The notes below the pieces were generated by a model that saw nothing but the letters and a program-made list of their open reading frames with translations, was not told the origin of the DNA and searched no databases. Positions 45,751-54,619 of a DNA stretch of 64,000 nucleotides are shown piece after piece. Numbering within the stretch: position 1 is the first letter of the stretch; the number at the start of each line of letters is the position of its first letter. The translations under genes and the position numbers were made by a program. Origin of the DNA: an uncultured Hyphomicrobiales bacterium (lineage in GTDB: Bacteria; Pseudomonadota; Alphaproteobacteria; Rhizobiales; Devosiaceae). The stretch spans positions 124,001-188,000 of the forward strand of contig CAIKKY010000006.1 in the NCBI GenBank assembly GCA_903828145.1. The letters are read 5' to 3'.

Positions 45751-47406
45751 ATGACCGATTGGTGGCGTGGCGCGGTAATCTATCAGGTCTACCCGCGCTC
45801 CTTCATGGACAAGAATGGCGATGGCGTGGGCGATCTCGCCGGCATCATTGACCGGCTCGACCATATCGCGAGCCTTGGTGTCGATGTGATCTGGCTCTCG
45901 CCCATCACCCAGTCGCCGCAGGCCGACATGGGCTATGACGTGTCGGACTACAAGCAGATCGACCGGCTGTTCGGCACACTTGAGGATTTCGATACGCTCA
46001 TCAAACGCGCCCATGAATTGGGGCTCAAGGTCATCATGGACCAGGTGCTGAGCCACACCTCGGACAAGCATCCGTGGTTTCAGGAAAGCCGCCTGTCGCG
46101 CACCAATGCGCGCGCTGATTGGTATGTCTGGGCCGACCCGAACAAGGACGGTACGCCGCCCAACAACTGGGCGTCCGTGTTTGGCGGGCGCGCCTGGGAA
46201 TGGAACGCGACCCGGCGTCAGTACTATTTCCATAACTTCCTGATCGAGCAGCCCGACCTCAACTACCATAACCCCGATGTGCAGGATGCCGCGCTCGACA
46301 TCATGCGCTTCTGGCTCGAGCGCGGCCTCGATGGCTTCCGGCTCGATACGGCCAACTACTACTTTCACGACCAGCAGTTGCGCTCGAACCCGGCGGCCAA
46401 ACGCCCGAAACACCTGCCCTATGCGGTCAATCCCTATGACATGCAGCGGCACCTGTTCGACAAGAGCCAGCCGGAAAATGCGATTTTCCTGCGCCGCGTC
46501 CGCACGCTGATGGACGCGTTTCCCGGCACCTTCACCGTGGGTGAAGTCGGCGATTCCGAAGTCGGTATGCAGCTCATGGCCGACTACACCTCGGGCGGCG
46601 ACAAGCTGCACATGGCCTATACCTTCGATATGCTCGGGCCGGAATTTACCGCGAAGCATTTCCGCGACCGGCTCGAGGGCTTTTTCGCCGCTGCGCCAAA
46701 CGGCTGGCCGTGCTGGAGCTTTTCCAACCACGATGTGGTCCGGCATGTGACGCGCTGGATGCCCTATGCCCAATCGCATGAGGCGATAGTCCGGCAATCG
46801 ATTGCCATGCTCGTCAGCTTCAAGGGCTCGATCGGCATCTATAATGGCGAAGAACTGGGTCTGCCCGAAGCCGAGCTGCTTTACGAGGAACTGACCGACC
46901 CCCCGGGCATCCGCTTCTGGCCCGAATATAAGGGCCGCGATGGTTGCCGGACGCCGATCCCCTGGACTTCGGGCGCTGCGCCGAACGGCTTTTCGACCAC
47001 AAAGCCCTGGCTGCCGGTCAAGCCCAACCAATCGGTGCTCAATGCCGAGGATCAGGAAGCCAACCCGGATTCGACGCTGCATTTTTACCGCAAGGCGCTG
47101 GCCTTCCGCGCGCTGCACCCGATGCTGAAGAGCGCCGAGATGATCTTTCCCAAGGTGGCCGAGCCGCTGCTCGCTTTCCACCGCAAGGGCGAGGATGGCG
47201 CCATGCTTTGCCTGTTCAACCTGTCGAATGCACCGCTGTCGGTGACCCTCGACGGCACGGACATCGCCCAGCCGCTGGACCTGCAGCAGGCAGCCAGCCT
47301 CAAGGGCAAGAAGATCGTTCTTGGCCCGAACGGCTTCGCCTTTATCCCCGAGGCAGCGGACGCGCTGATTACTCCGCGTTTTGGCGGGCGGAAGACGGCT
47401 CTCTGA
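45751..47406 (+). CDS. Alpha-glucosidase, GH13 family
   Basis: A 551-residue glycoside hydrolase: N-terminal barrel opening WWRGAVIYQVYPRSF, then DQVLSHTSD, the nucleophile Asp in GFRLDTANYYFHD, acid/base Glu in TVGEVGDSE and transition-state Asp in SFSNHDVVRH. No signal peptide, so it hydrolyses imported disaccharides (maltose, sucrose or trehalose type) in the cytoplasm. ATG 45751 follows GGAGACAAGC. Its 3' end overlaps the convergent AbrB-type gene by 38 nt. Confidence 0.93.
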   Translation: MTDWWRGAVIYQVYPRSFMDKNGDGVGDLAGIIDRLDHIASLGVDVIWLSPITQSPQADMGYDVSDYKQIDRLFGTLEDFDTLIKRAHELGLKVIMDQVLSHTSDKHPWFQESRLSRTNARADWYVWADPNKDGTPPNNWASVFGGRAWEWNATRRQYYFHNFLIEQPDLNYHNPDVQDAALDIMRFWLERGLDGFRLDTANYYFHDQQLRSNPAAKRPKHLPYAVNPYDMQRHLFDKSQPENAIFLRRVRTLMDAFPGTFTVGEVGDSEVGMQLMADYTSGGDKLHMAYTFDMLGPEFTAKHFRDRLEGFFAAAPNGWPCWSFSNHDVVRHVTRWMPYAQSHEAIVRQSIAMLVSFKGSIGIYNGEELGLPEAELLYEELTDPPGIRFWPEYKGRDGCRTPIPWTSGAAPNGFSTTKPWLPVKPNQSVLNAEDQEANPDSTLHFYRKALAFRALHPMLKSAEMIFPKVAEPLLAFHRKGEDGAMLCLFNLSNAPLSVTLDGTDIAQPLDLQQAASLKGKKIVLGPNGFAFIPEAADALITPRFGGRKTAL

Positions 47407-48436
47407 CCAGCAAAGCGACGCCCGGTATGGCGAAGCTGAGCACCAGAATGCGCACCACATGGTGGGCGGCAATGAAGGCCGTATCGAACCCGAGCGCGAT
47501 CCCGAGAGCCCCCATGCTTTCGAGTGCGCCCGGGGCGAGCCCGAGCCAGATCTGGCCGAGGGGCGCCTGAACAAAGAGCGAGGCGGTAAACGACACAGCC
47601 GTAACGACTGCCAGCGTCACCGCCGTGCCGACCAGTCCGCTCGCCGCCGCTGCCTTCAATTCGCCGCGCGTCAGCCCCACGAAGCGCGACCCGATGACCC
47701 CGCCCACCGCGATGAAGATGATGACGAGGAGCGTGGGGGGCATCTGACCGTCGAACCCGCCGAGAAGCTTGGCCGCCGTTGCAAGCGCCATGGCCCCGAG
47801 CGCGTATCCGGCGGGGACGCGCAGTCGTGCGAACACAAATCCCGTCGCGGCACAGAGAACCCAGACGATGATGAGGGTGAGGGGCGAAATCAGCGCCGTA
47901 TCCACGGGCAGCGCATAATGGCCCACGGGCAGGAACAGCGCCCCCACCGGGACGCAGATGGTGAGCGCCATCAGCCGCATCACCTGAATGATAACGATCT
48001 GGCGCGGATTGCCCACGCCCGCCGCCGCCATGCTGAGCACCATATTGAGCTGGCCGGGGAGCGAGCTGAGATAGGCAGTGCCCCGATCCAGCCGGAACAC
48101 CCGGCGCAGCACGGCCCCGGTGATGAGCACGATCAGCACCACTTCAAGCGCAAGCGCCCCGATGGTGACCGGCCACTGGCCCATGAGGCTGAACGAATCC
48201 CGCGCCACTGTCGCGCCCATCGACAGGCCGGTTGAAATGAAGGTGATTTCGGTCGCCCAGGCGGGCAGACCCACCCGCACGCCTGAAATGGCGGCAATCG
48301 CCACGGCCAGCGCACCACCCATCAGCCAGGCGGCGGGCAGATGCAGCAAAGAGGCGATGAAGCCGCCGAACGCCGAAATGGCGAGGGTCAGCGCAACGCG
48401 TTGCGTTTCGCGCCAGACCGCGTGCGCTCGCCCCAT
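47369..48436 (-). CDS. AbrB-family membrane protein
   Basis: A 355-residue polytopic protein built of two similar halves with conserved PAWLMGGALAVAI (first half) and VPAGYALGAMALA (second half), as in the AbrB/YbaH-like membrane family (distinct from the Bacillus DNA-binding AbrB). Members are described as putative ammonia monooxygenase or transport proteins without proof. It lies 3 nt after the M20 amidohydrolase gene, suggesting export or uptake linked to that enzyme. Confidence 0.8.
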   Translation of the reverse strand: MGRAHAVWRETQRVALTLAISAFGGFIASLLHLPAAWLMGGALAVAIAAISGVRVGLPAWATEITFISTGLSMGATVARDSFSLMGQWPVTIGALALEVVLIVLITGAVLRRVFRLDRGTAYLSSLPGQLNMVLSMAAAGVGNPRQIVIIQVMRLMALTICVPVGALFLPVGHYALPVDTALISPLTLIIVWVLCAATGFVFARLRVPAGYALGAMALATAAKLLGGFDGQMPPTLLVIIFIAVGGVIGSRFVGLTRGELKAAAASGLVGTAVTLAVVTAVSFTASLFVQAPLGQIWLGLAPGALESMGALGIALGFDTAFIAAHHVVRILVLSFAIPGVALLVREPSSARQNAE

Positions 48437-48439
48437 GCC

Positions 48440-49600
48440 CTAGCGCGCCGAGGCGAGTTCAACGAGCTTCACCCAGTAGCTGACGCCCACCGGGATGATC
48501 TCGTCGTTGAAATCATAGGTATCGGAGTGCAGCTCCGAACTCTCGCCATTGCCGAGGAAGATATAGGCCCCGGGCCGGGCCTGCAGCATATAGGAAAAAT
48601 CCTCGCCGCCCATCTTGGCGTCGGCATTGGCATCCACCCCTTCGGGGCCGGCGACATGGGATGCCACTTCGGCGGCAAAAGCAGCCTCGGGTGCAGAATT
48701 GACCGTCACCGGGTAGCCCCGCCGATAGGTGACCTGGGCCGTGCCATCGAAGGCGCCGACGATGCCGAGCGTTACCGCGCGGAGCCGCGACTCCATTTGG
48801 GCGCGAATGTCTTCATCAAGCGTGCGGATGGTGCCGGTCAGCTTCACCGTACGCGGGATGATGTTGAACGCCTCGCCGGCCTGCACCATGGTCACGCTCA
48901 AAACAGCCGAGCGCATGGGATCGACATCGCGGCTGACGATGGAATGCAGCGCGGTAATGAGATGCGCCGCAATCAGCACCGGATCGATGGTGTTGTGCGG
49001 CAGCGCCGCGTGGCCGCCCTGACCTTCAATGATAATGGTGAATTCGTCCGACGCCGCCATGATGCCTCCGGCGCGCACGCCGAAATGCCCAAGCGGCGTG
49101 CCGGGCATATTGTGCAGTCCATAGACTTCCTCAATGCCAAAGCGCTCCATCAACCCGTCTTCGAGCATGGCGCGTCCGCCCGCGCCGCCTTCTTCGGCGG
49201 GCTGGAAGATCAGCACGGCAGAGCCGGTAAAATTGCGGGTTTCAGCAAGATACTTGGCCGCGCCCAAGAGCATGGCCGTGTGACCATCGTGCCCGCAGGC
49301 ATGCATGCGCCCGAGGCTCTGGCTCTGCCAGGTTTTGCCGCTGCGCTCGGTAATGGGCAGCGCGTCCATATCGGCCCTGAGCCCGATGGTCTTGCCCGGG
49401 CCGTTGCCCCGGATCACCGCAACGACGCCCGTGCGGCCGATGCCCGTCACCACGTCATCAACGCCGAAGCTGTTGAGCAGCTCAGCGACCCGCGCCGCGG
49501 TGCGGTGCACATCATACTGAAGCTCGGGATGGGCGTGAAAATCACGGCGCCATCCGGCGATTTCGTCGGCGAAGTCCGCGATGCGGTTGATGATGGGCAT
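48440..49600 (-). CDS. M20-family amidohydrolase
   Basis: A 386-residue zinc/manganese amidohydrolase of the hippurate/N-acyl amino acid hydrolase type: WRRDFHAHPELQYDVHRTAA, metal ligands in MHACGHDGHTAML and AEEGGAGGRAM, LHNMPGTPLG, GGHAALPHN, and late MGGEDFSYM. It cleaves N-acyl or indole-amide substrates. Forms an operon with the AbrB-type protein gene. Confidence 0.92.
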   Translation of the reverse strand: MPIINRIADFADEIAGWRRDFHAHPELQYDVHRTAARVAELLNSFGVDDVVTGIGRTGVVAVIRGNGPGKTIGLRADMDALPITERSGKTWQSQSLGRMHACGHDGHTAMLLGAAKYLAETRNFTGSAVLIFQPAEEGGAGGRAMLEDGLMERFGIEEVYGLHNMPGTPLGHFGVRAGGIMAASDEFTIIIEGQGGHAALPHNTIDPVLIAAHLITALHSIVSRDVDPMRSAVLSVTMVQAGEAFNIIPRTVKLTGTIRTLDEDIRAQMESRLRAVTLGIVGAFDGTAQVTYRRGYPVTVNSAPEAAFAAEVASHVAGPEGVDANADAKMGGEDFSYMLQARPGAYIFLGNGESSELHSDTYDFNDEIIPVGVSYWVKLVELASAR

Positions 49601-49786
49601 GGAAAACCTGTTTTCGAAGCCGAATTGTGCCCGTCCGGGCCCGGGGGGTCAACCCGGGAGCGCGGTCCCGCCGCTTTTATCGCAGAAGCGCTTTTTACCA
49701 AACGCCCCGCACACGCCAAGAATTTCTCTCCCCAAACTTGCCCCGTGTGCTGCTTGGTGCAAAAACCCGCGCAACCGGAGCTTGCC

Positions 49787-50548
49787 ATGAAAATTCTCGT
49801 GACCGCGAAACGTGTTGTCGATCACGCCGTGCGCATCAGGGTGCGGCCCGATGGCACCGGCGTCGACAAAACCAACGCGCGCATGTCGATGAACCCGTTC
49901 GACCGGCACGCGGTCGAAGCCGCCGTGGCCCTGAAAGAAGCGGGCAGGGCGAGCGAAGTCGTGGTCCTCTCCATCGGCCCCAAAGCCGCAACGGATGTGA
50001 TCCTCACCGCGCTGGCCATGGGGGCGGATCGCGGCGTCTTGATCGAAACCGACGCCGCACTCGAAACCCTCGCCATTGCGCGGCTGCTGGCCAAAGTCGT
50101 GGCCGAGGAACAGCCGGACCTCGTGCTTCTCGGCAAACAGGCCGTTGACGATGATGCAAGCCATGTCGGCCAGATGCTGGCCGCGCTGCTCGATTGGCCG
50201 CAGGCGACCTTCGCCTCCGCGCTGAGCGTGGACGGGGCGGCTCTGGAGGTCACCCGCGAAGTTGATTTCGGGCGGTTGACACAGCGCCTGCCGCTGCCGG
50301 CCGTGGTCACCGCTGATCTGCGGCTCAATACTCCGCGCAACGCGGCCCTGCCGATGGTGATGAAGGCGCGGCAGAAGCCGCTCGCCGTGCGAGCTGCCGC
50401 CGAGTTCGGCGTCGATCTCGCGCCCCGTCTGATCATCGAAAAAGTTACGCCGCCGGCGGAGCGTCAGCAGGGCCCGATCCTCCAATCCGTGGATGAACTC
50501 GTGGCGCGCCTGCGGGCTGACCTGGCCTCAATCGAGGGGATGACATGA
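49787..50548 (+). CDS. etfB: Electron transfer flavoprotein beta subunit
   Basis: A 253-residue protein: MKILVTAKRVVDHAVRIRV, NPFDRHAVEAAVALKEAG, LLGKQAVDDDASHVGQMLA and KARQKPL near the C-terminus, all typical. It forms the FAD/AMP-containing ETF dimer that collects electrons from acyl-CoA and other dehydrogenases. ATG 49787 gives the canonical N-terminus. Overlaps etfA by 4 nt. Confidence 0.95.
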   Translation: MKILVTAKRVVDHAVRIRVRPDGTGVDKTNARMSMNPFDRHAVEAAVALKEAGRASEVVVLSIGPKAATDVILTALAMGADRGVLIETDAALETLAIARLLAKVVAEEQPDLVLLGKQAVDDDASHVGQMLAALLDWPQATFASALSVDGAALEVTREVDFGRLTQRLPLPAVVTADLRLNTPRNAALPMVMKARQKPLAVRAAAEFGVDLAPRLIIEKVTPPAERQQGPILQSVDELVARLRADLASIEGMT

Positions 50549-51468
50549 GCGTTCTCATTCTTGCCGACCATGATCTCGGCCAGCTTTCCCCGTCGACCGC
50601 GCGCCTTGTAACCGCGGCCCAGGGGCTCGGTGACCTCCACCTCCTTGTGGCGGGCCAGGGGGCGAGCGCGCTTGCCGCCGCAGCGCACTTTGCCGGGGTC
50701 AGTAAAATCCTTGTCGCCGAAGGCCCGGATGCCTTGCCAACCGCCGATAGTCTTCGGGCAGCGCTGGTCGCGCTGGCGCCGGGCTACAGCCATATTATTG
50801 CGGCCAGTTCGAGCCTTGGCCGCGATGTGATCCCCGGCCTTGCGGCACGGCTCGGGGTCATGCCCGTGACCGATGTTGTCGAGATCGTCGCGCCCAACCG
50901 CTTTGTGCGCCCGATCTATGCCGGTAATGCCTTCGAGCACCTCAGCTCCAGCGAGCCGCTGCACATCCTGACTGTGCGCACGTCGGTGTTCACTCCGGCG
51001 CCGCTCGGGGCGGCTGTGCCGGTGGAAACGCTCGCCCCGCTGGCGCCGGGCCGGGTGACGACGCTTCGCGCCGAGCGCAGCGCGGGCGATTTCCCGGATC
51101 TGACCAGCGCGGCGGTGGTGGTATCGGGCGGCATCGCCTTTGGCTCGGTTGAAAAATTTGCCGCGTTGGGCGACCTGGCGACGGCGCTCGGCGGCGCTGT
51201 GGGCGCGACCCGCGCGGCGGTAGATGCGGGCTATGCGCCCAATGACTGGCAGGTTGGCCAGACCGGCAAGATCGTCGCGCCGGACCTCTATATCGGCATC
51301 GGCGTTTCCGGCGCGTTGCAGCACCTTGCGGGCATGCAGGGCGCCAAGCGCATTGTCGCGATCAATACCGATCCCGAAGCGCCGCTCGTCAAAGTCGCGG
51401 ATTATGCGCTCATCGGCGATCTCGTGGAGATCGTGCCCCAGCTGATTGCGGCCTTCCGTAAAGCCTGA
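50545..51468 (+). CDS. etfA: Electron transfer flavoprotein alpha subunit
   Basis: A 307-residue FAD-binding subunit; the C-terminal half has VVVSGGIAFGS, WQVGQTGKIVAPDLYIGIGVSGALQHLAG and INTDPEAPLVKVADYAL, the FAD site of ETF-alpha. The partner etfB is directly upstream. Confidence 0.95.
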   Translation: MSVLILADHDLGQLSPSTARLVTAAQGLGDLHLLVAGQGASALAAAAHFAGVSKILVAEGPDALPTADSLRAALVALAPGYSHIIAASSSLGRDVIPGLAARLGVMPVTDVVEIVAPNRFVRPIYAGNAFEHLSSSEPLHILTVRTSVFTPAPLGAAVPVETLAPLAPGRVTTLRAERSAGDFPDLTSAAVVVSGGIAFGSVEKFAALGDLATALGGAVGATRAAVDAGYAPNDWQVGQTGKIVAPDLYIGIGVSGALQHLAGMQGAKRIVAINTDPEAPLVKVADYALIGDLVEIVPQLIAAFRKA

Positions 51469-51534
51469 GGCAAGAGTTGCAATTCGGCCCGCCACGCCTA
51501 TAAAGGCGCGGCCAGTTTCACCCGGAAGACCAGC

Positions 51535-52719
51535 ATGTTTGAGACGCTCAAGACGGCCACGCTCGACAAGATTTTCGTGCTTATGGCCGAATATGCCAAT
51601 GACGCCCGCGAGGGCAAGATCGACCTCGGCGTCGGGGTTTACAAAGACCCCAAGGGCACCACGCCGATCATGAGCGCGGTCAAAAAGGCCGAACAGAAGA
51701 TGCTGGCGACCGCCTCGACCAAGACCTACAAGGGCGTGGTCGGCAATCGGGAGTTCTCCTCGGCGGTCGTTGATCTGGCGCTCGGTACGGCGGTCGACAA
51801 GGCGCGCGTGCGCTGCGTCAACGGCGCTGGCGGCACCGGGGCGTTGTCGATCCTGATGAATGTGCTGGCCCGGGCCCGCCCGCTTGGCCGCATCTTCATT
51901 TCCGATCCGAGCTGGCCGAACCATTGGCCCATGGCCGAACTGGCCGGGCTTACCCCGCACTATCACCCTTATTTCGACCCCAAGACGCGCGGCGTTGATT
52001 TTGCGGGGATGATGGGCGTGCTCGATACGCTCACCTCCAATGATATCGTTCTGCTGCATGGCTGCTGCCACAACCCCACTGGCGCCAGCCTGACGCGGGC
52101 GCAGTGGGATGCCGTGACCGAAAGCCTGAAGCGCACGGGTGCTTTCCCGCTCATCGACCTCGCCTATCTCGGTTTCGGCGATGGGCTCGAAGAAGATGCC
52201 TATGGCGTGCGCAAGGTGGTGGCCAATGTGCCCGAAGCCATGGTCGCTTTTTCCGCCTCGAAGAATTTCGGGCTCTACCGCGAGCGCGCCGGGGTGGCGA
52301 TTGCCATTGCCAAGGATAGCGCCGCCGCCGATGTGGTCTCCTCGCAGATGCAGAACGTCATCCGCGCCACGATTTCGCAGACCCCGGACCACGGCGCCGA
52401 AATTGTGCGCCTCATCCTTGAAGACAAGGATCTGCGCGCCGAGTGGGAGAAGGAACTGACCGAAATGCGCGAGCGCATGAAGCGTCTGCGCGTCAAGCTG
52501 GCCGATGCCATCCGCCAGCGGTCTAACTCTTCGGATTTCGATTTCATCGCCGACCACACCGGCATGTTCTCGTTGCTCGGCCTGCCCGAGGCGGTTGTCA
52601 GCAAGCTGAAGCTTGAGGATGGCGTCTATATGATCAACGACTCGCGCATTAATGTTGCGGGCATTCCTGAAGATCGCATTGGCGAGCTGGCCGACAAAAT
52701 GCTGGCCGCCCTGCGCTGA
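51535..52719 (+). CDS. Aromatic amino acid / aspartate aminotransferase
   Basis: A 394-residue PLP enzyme of class I: LGVGVYKDPKGTTPI, GAGGTGALS, LLHGCCHNPTGAS, cofactor lysine K243 in SASKNFGLYRERAG, and INVAGIPEDRI. The GCCHNPTG and SKNFGLYRER patterns mark the E. coli AspC/TyrB-like subgroup; in alphaproteobacteria this is usually the tyrosine/phenylalanine aminotransferase. Confidence 0.9.
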   Translation: MFETLKTATLDKIFVLMAEYANDAREGKIDLGVGVYKDPKGTTPIMSAVKKAEQKMLATASTKTYKGVVGNREFSSAVVDLALGTAVDKARVRCVNGAGGTGALSILMNVLARARPLGRIFISDPSWPNHWPMAELAGLTPHYHPYFDPKTRGVDFAGMMGVLDTLTSNDIVLLHGCCHNPTGASLTRAQWDAVTESLKRTGAFPLIDLAYLGFGDGLEEDAYGVRKVVANVPEAMVAFSASKNFGLYRERAGVAIAIAKDSAAADVVSSQMQNVIRATISQTPDHGAEIVRLILEDKDLRAEWEKELTEMRERMKRLRVKLADAIRQRSNSSDFDFIADHTGMFSLLGLPEAVVSKLKLEDGVYMINDSRINVAGIPEDRIGELADKMLAALR

Positions 52720-52727
52720 ATACGCGT

Positions 52728-52746
52728 CCCCGCCCTTGCGGCGGGG
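52728..52746 (+). other. GC hairpin after the aminotransferase gene
   Basis: CCCCGCC and GGCGGGG form a 7-bp stem with a 5-nt loop, 9 nt after the stop. No T run follows, so it may stabilise the 3' end or act as a weak terminator. Confidence 0.4.
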
Positions 52747-52803
52747 GCCGGTTGCTACGACATCCACATCGCCAGAGGCGACCGTTCCTTTGGAGGGACC
52801 AAA

Positions 52804-53457
52804 ATGAAGTTCTTTGTCGATACCGCCGAGATCAAGGACATCCGCGATCTTCATGCCACGGGCCTGCTCGATGGCGTGACCACCAACCCGTCGCTGATTG
52901 CCAAATCGGGCCGTCAGTTCAAGGACGTGATCAAGGAAATCTGCGCGCTGGTGCCCGGCCCGGTTTCGGCCGAAGTTGCCGCGACCGACTATGAGGGCAT
53001 GGTTGCCGAGGGCGAAGTGCTCGCGAAAATCGCGTCCAATGTCGTGATCAAGCTGCCGCTGACCCTCGATGGGCTGAAGGCCACGAAGTATTTTTCAGGC
53101 AAGGGCGTGAAGACCAACGTCACCCTGTGCTTTTCGGCCAATCAGGCGCTGCTCGCCGCCAAGGTCGGCGCGACCTATATCTCGCCCTTCATCGGGCGGC
53201 TCGATGATATCAATGTCGACGGCATGGACCTGATCCACGACATCCGCGCCATCTACGACAATTTTGATTTCGAGACCCAGATTCTCGCGGCGTCGATTCG
53301 GTCGGCCAACCATGTGACCCAGGCCGCGATTGCCGGGGCCGACGTGGCGACCATCCCGCCGGCCGTCATCTACAAGCTCGCCGATCACCCGCTGACCAAA
53401 TCCGGGCTCGAGCAGTTCGTGAAAGACTGGAAGTCGACTGGCCAGTCGATCCTCTGA
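52804..53457 (+). CDS. fsa: Transaldolase / fructose-6-phosphate aldolase family (small TalC type)
   Basis: A 217-residue TIM-barrel aldolase: [23 protein letters not shown], Schiff-base lysine K83 in [37 protein letters not shown] and ASIRSANHV. The short length is typical of MipB/TalC proteins, which act either as transaldolase in the pentose phosphate pathway or as fructose-6-phosphate aldolase; sequence alone does not settle which. ATG 52804 follows GGAGGGACC. Confidence 0.9.
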   Translation: MKFFVDTAEIKDIRDLHATGLLDGVTTNPSLIAKSGRQFKDVIKEICALVPGPVSAEVAATDYEGMVAEGEVLAKIASNVVIKLPLTLDGLKATKYFSGKGVKTNVTLCFSANQALLAAKVGATYISPFIGRLDDINVDGMDLIHDIRAIYDNFDFETQILAASIRSANHVTQAAIAGADVATIPPAVIYKLADHPLTKSGLEQFVKDWKSTGQSIL

Positions 53458-53524
53458 TTTTCGGTCTATCCCTTAGTCGGCGCTCGCCCTGCCGGGCGGG
53501 CGTCAAACGCTCCGGAACCGTGCC

Positions 53525-54619
53525 ATGGCCAATCCTGAACTCGCCCAGCGCATCAAGCGCGCCCTCGAGACGGTCGAGATTCCGGGCGGGGGCTCGCTGT
53601 CGGGCTATGCCGGGCTGTCCGACATTATCGTGACCCCAAGCGCCGTGGCCTTCGCCATTGGCGTGGCTCCGGGCATGGAAGCGGCGTTCGGCCCAACACG
53701 CGCTGCCGCCGAACGGGCGGCGGCTGCAGTGGCGGAAGGGCGGAAAATCCTCGTCTCGCTGACTTCGGACAAGGCGGGCGCCAAACCCGCGACCGGTGAA
53801 GCCAAAGCGCAGGGTCGCCCCGGTCCCGGCCCGAAAGAGCCCGTTCCCGGCATCCGCCACATCATTGCTGTGGGCTCGGGCAAGGGCGGCGTTGGCAAAT
53901 CTACGGTGGCGGTCAATCTTGCCCTCGCGCTGAGCGCCGAGGGGTTGAAGGTCGGCATTCTCGATGCGGACCTTTACGGCCCATCCGTGCCCAAGCTGCT
54001 GGGGCTCGAAGGCAAGCCGGCCATGCGCGAGGACGGCATTTTCACCCCGCACAGCGCGTTCGGGCTCCAAGCCATCTCCATCGGCTCAATGCTGACGCCC
54101 AATCAGGCCGTGGTCTGGCGCGGGCCGATGGCGACCGCCGGGCTCCGTCAACTGCTGCGCGAAAGCGAGTGGGGCGATCTCGACGTGCTGGTGATCGACA
54201 TGCCGCCCGGCACCGGCGACATCCAGATTTCGCTCGTGCAGCAGGTGCCGCTTTATGGCGCGGTGATCGTGTCGACGCCGCAGGATCTGGCGCTGATCGA
54301 CGCCAAAAAGGCCGTCGACATGCTGCTGCGTACCGACGTGCCCGTGCTCGGGCTCATTGAAAACATGAGCTATTTCGTCGCCCCGGATACCGGCACGCGC
54401 TACGATATTTTCGGCCATGGCGGCGCGCGCACGGCCTCGGAAACCTATGATCTGCCGTTCCTGGGCGAGGTTCCGCTGGTGATGAGCATCCGCGAAACCT
54501 CCGATGCCGGACGCCCGGTGGTCGCAACCGACCCCGAGGGCCCCGAGGCCAAGGCGTTCCGCGACATAGCGCGGACCATCCTTGACGCTCACCCGGCTTT
54601 GCGGCGCCCGTCGCTGTAA
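53525..54619 (+). CDS. apbC: Mrp/ApbC-type iron-sulfur cluster carrier ATPase
   Basis: A 364-residue P-loop protein: deviant Walker A GSGKGGVGKST (about residues 118-128), DADLYGPSVPKLLG, VIDMPPGTGDIQISL and IENMSYFVAPDTG. The usual metal-binding CXXC near the C-terminus is not present. The N-terminal 100 residues form a MIP18-like domain that has lost some conservation. It loads or transfers 4Fe-4S clusters. Its end overlaps the convergent iron permease gene by 31 nt. Confidence 0.9.
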   Translation: MANPELAQRIKRALETVEIPGGGSLSGYAGLSDIIVTPSAVAFAIGVAPGMEAAFGPTRAAAERAAAAVAEGRKILVSLTSDKAGAKPATGEAKAQGRPGPGPKEPVPGIRHIIAVGSGKGGVGKSTVAVNLALALSAEGLKVGILDADLYGPSVPKLLGLEGKPAMREDGIFTPHSAFGLQAISIGSMLTPNQAVVWRGPMATAGLRQLLRESEWGDLDVLVIDMPPGTGDIQISLVQQVPLYGAVIVSTPQDLALIDAKKAVDMLLRTDVPVLGLIENMSYFVAPDTGTRYDIFGHGGARTASETYDLPFLGEVPLVMSIRETSDAGRPVVATDPEGPEAKAFRDIARTILDAHPALRRPSL

